From: an uncultured Lachnospiraceae bacterium
Lineage (GTDB): Bacteria; Bacillota; Clostridia; Lachnospirales; Lachnospiraceae
Direction of reading: 5' to 3'
Length of the DNA: 6,855 bases
Assembly: GCA_905236615.1 (NCBI GenBank)
Contig: CAJORC010000255.1
Span: 1 to 6,855, forward strand
Below are positions 6,225-6,855 of this stretch, piece after piece (position 1 is the first letter of the stretch; each line of letters begins with the position of its first letter). The notes under the pieces are model-generated. The model was not told the DNA's origin. It did no database searches and saw only the letters and a program-made list of their open reading frames with translations. The translations under genes and the position numbers were made by a program.

Positions 6225-6794
6225 ATGAAGGGAAATTCAATTAAAAAAATGACACTTACGGCTATGTTCCTGGCAATAGGAATGATACTTCCCTTTTTCA
6301 CGGGAAATATTCCCCAGATAGGCAGCATGCTTCTTCCAATGCATATACCGGTCTTTCTCTGTGCTTTGATATGCGGCGAAAAATGGGGAACACCCATGGC
6401 ATTTATCCTGCCCTTGTTCAGATCATTTCTTTTTGGTATGCCGCCGATGTATCCCACAGCGATAAGCATGGCATTTGAGCTTGCAACATATGCTTTTGTG
6501 GCAGGTTATCTCTACAGCCATTCAAAATGGCAGTGCAGTAAGGCCCTGCTTAGATGCCTTATTATCGCCATGATCATCGGAAGGATAGTATGGGGTATTG
6601 CTCAGCTGGTGCTTTTGGGAATTGGCGGTAAAATGTTCACATTCCAGGCATTTCTGGCAGGTGCATTGATCAATGCGATTCCGGGTATCATTCTGCAGCT
6701 GGTTCTGATACCGGCGGTAATGGTCGCATTAAACCGTACAAAGCTTGTGCCTTTTAATAATTCCGAGAACAAAAATATAAATTATGCAAAATAA
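6225..6794 (+). CDS. ECF transporter S component (substrate-binding membrane subunit)
   Basis: This 189-residue, very hydrophobic protein resembles the ECF-type S components that capture vitamins or related micronutrients and work with a shared EcfA/EcfA'/EcfT energising module. About six membrane segments can be seen, near residues 9-26, 36-51, 56-72, 77-97, 108-133 and 140-168. The first carries the small-residue pattern AMFLAIG (13-19) used by S components to dock on EcfT. The loop and segment motif LLPMHIPV (36-43) and the FGMPPMYPTA region (70-79) are typical of one PF12822-like group. The C-terminal tail is polar and Asn/Lys-rich. ATG 6225 has a GTGAGG ribosome binding site 6 nt upstream. 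No EcfA or EcfT gene is in the window, so it is probably a solitary group II S component. The substrate cannot be read from the sequence. Confidence 0.85.
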   Translation: MKGNSIKKMTLTAMFLAIGMILPFFTGNIPQIGSMLLPMHIPVFLCALICGEKWGTPMAFILPLFRSFLFGMPPMYPTAISMAFELATYAFVAGYLYSHSKWQCSKALLRCLIIAMIIGRIVWGIAQLVLLGIGGKMFTFQAFLAGALINAIPGIILQLVLIPAVMVALNRTKLVPFNNSENKNINYAK

Positions 6795-6855
6795 TTCTAT
6801 GACAAAAGAAGATATAGCCGAAAAGATCATGCTTTTATCTGAAGCTTCCAAGGAC
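6784..6855 (+). CDS. Start of an unidentified gene, cut by the window edge
   Basis: An open frame begins at ATG 6784, overlapping the end of the ECF S gene by 11 nt. It has a second in-frame ATG at 6799, 4 nt after that stop, and remains open to the end of the window. The visible residues are MQNNS followed by MTKEDIAEKIMLLSEASKD, a hydrophilic probable helix with no recognisable motif. Neither start has a clear ribosome binding site, so translation is probably coupled to the ECF S gene. The junction suggests a protein co-expressed with the transporter, for instance an enzyme acting on the imported compound, but the function cannot be assigned from 24 residues. Confidence 0.6.
   Translation, partial: MQNNSMTKEDIAEKIMLLSEASKD

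Overview
The window looks like chromosomal DNA of a low-GC Firmicute, most likely a Clostridia member of the Lachnospiraceae (Butyrivibrio/Roseburia-like). This rests on the A/T-rich codon use, strong AAGGAG-type ribosome binding sites, hairpin plus U-tract terminators, and the mix of a two-domain lipoprotein GH3, a DUF362 ferredoxin-like protein and an ECF S component. The genus is an inference. All recognised genes are on the + strand.

Layout. (1) 1-60 is a terminator from an upstream gene outside the window. It is followed by a leader with three copies of TATTTTTGAC spaced exactly 32 bp apart. (2) 182-1528 is a self-contained AAA_14/DUF4143 ATPase with a PD-(D/E)XK-like C-terminus and its own terminator (1542-1576). 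(3) 1728-3730 is a GH3 beta-N-acetylhexosaminidase of the NagZ/YbbD type. Its lipoprotein signal peptide (1728-1838) is separated from the intact catalytic part (1856-3730) by a one-base frame difference at an A7 tract. (4) 3865-4839 encodes a short pyruvate-kinase-family protein with barrel and B domain but no C-terminal domain. It has its own extended -10 promoter, a 20-bp dyad over the -35 position, and a terminator at 4926-4965. (5) A good sigma-A promoter (5002-5030) starts a probable operon: a DUF362 protein with two 4Fe-4S motifs (5088-6209), an ECF transporter S component (6225-6794), and the first codons of a third gene running off the right edge.

Functionally this is mostly a set of independent transcription units: cell-wall or GlcNAc recycling, a pyruvate-kinase-like enzyme, an Fe-S protein and a vitamin-type importer subunit. 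I see no CRISPR array, tRNA, rRNA, insertion sequence or prophage genes, and no multi-gene defence system. The points most worth a second look are the A7 frame break that would switch the GH3 enzyme between lipoprotein and cytosolic forms, the truncated pyruvate-kinase paralogue with an altered K+-site residue and a putative operator, and the 32-bp phased repeats ahead of the ATPase.
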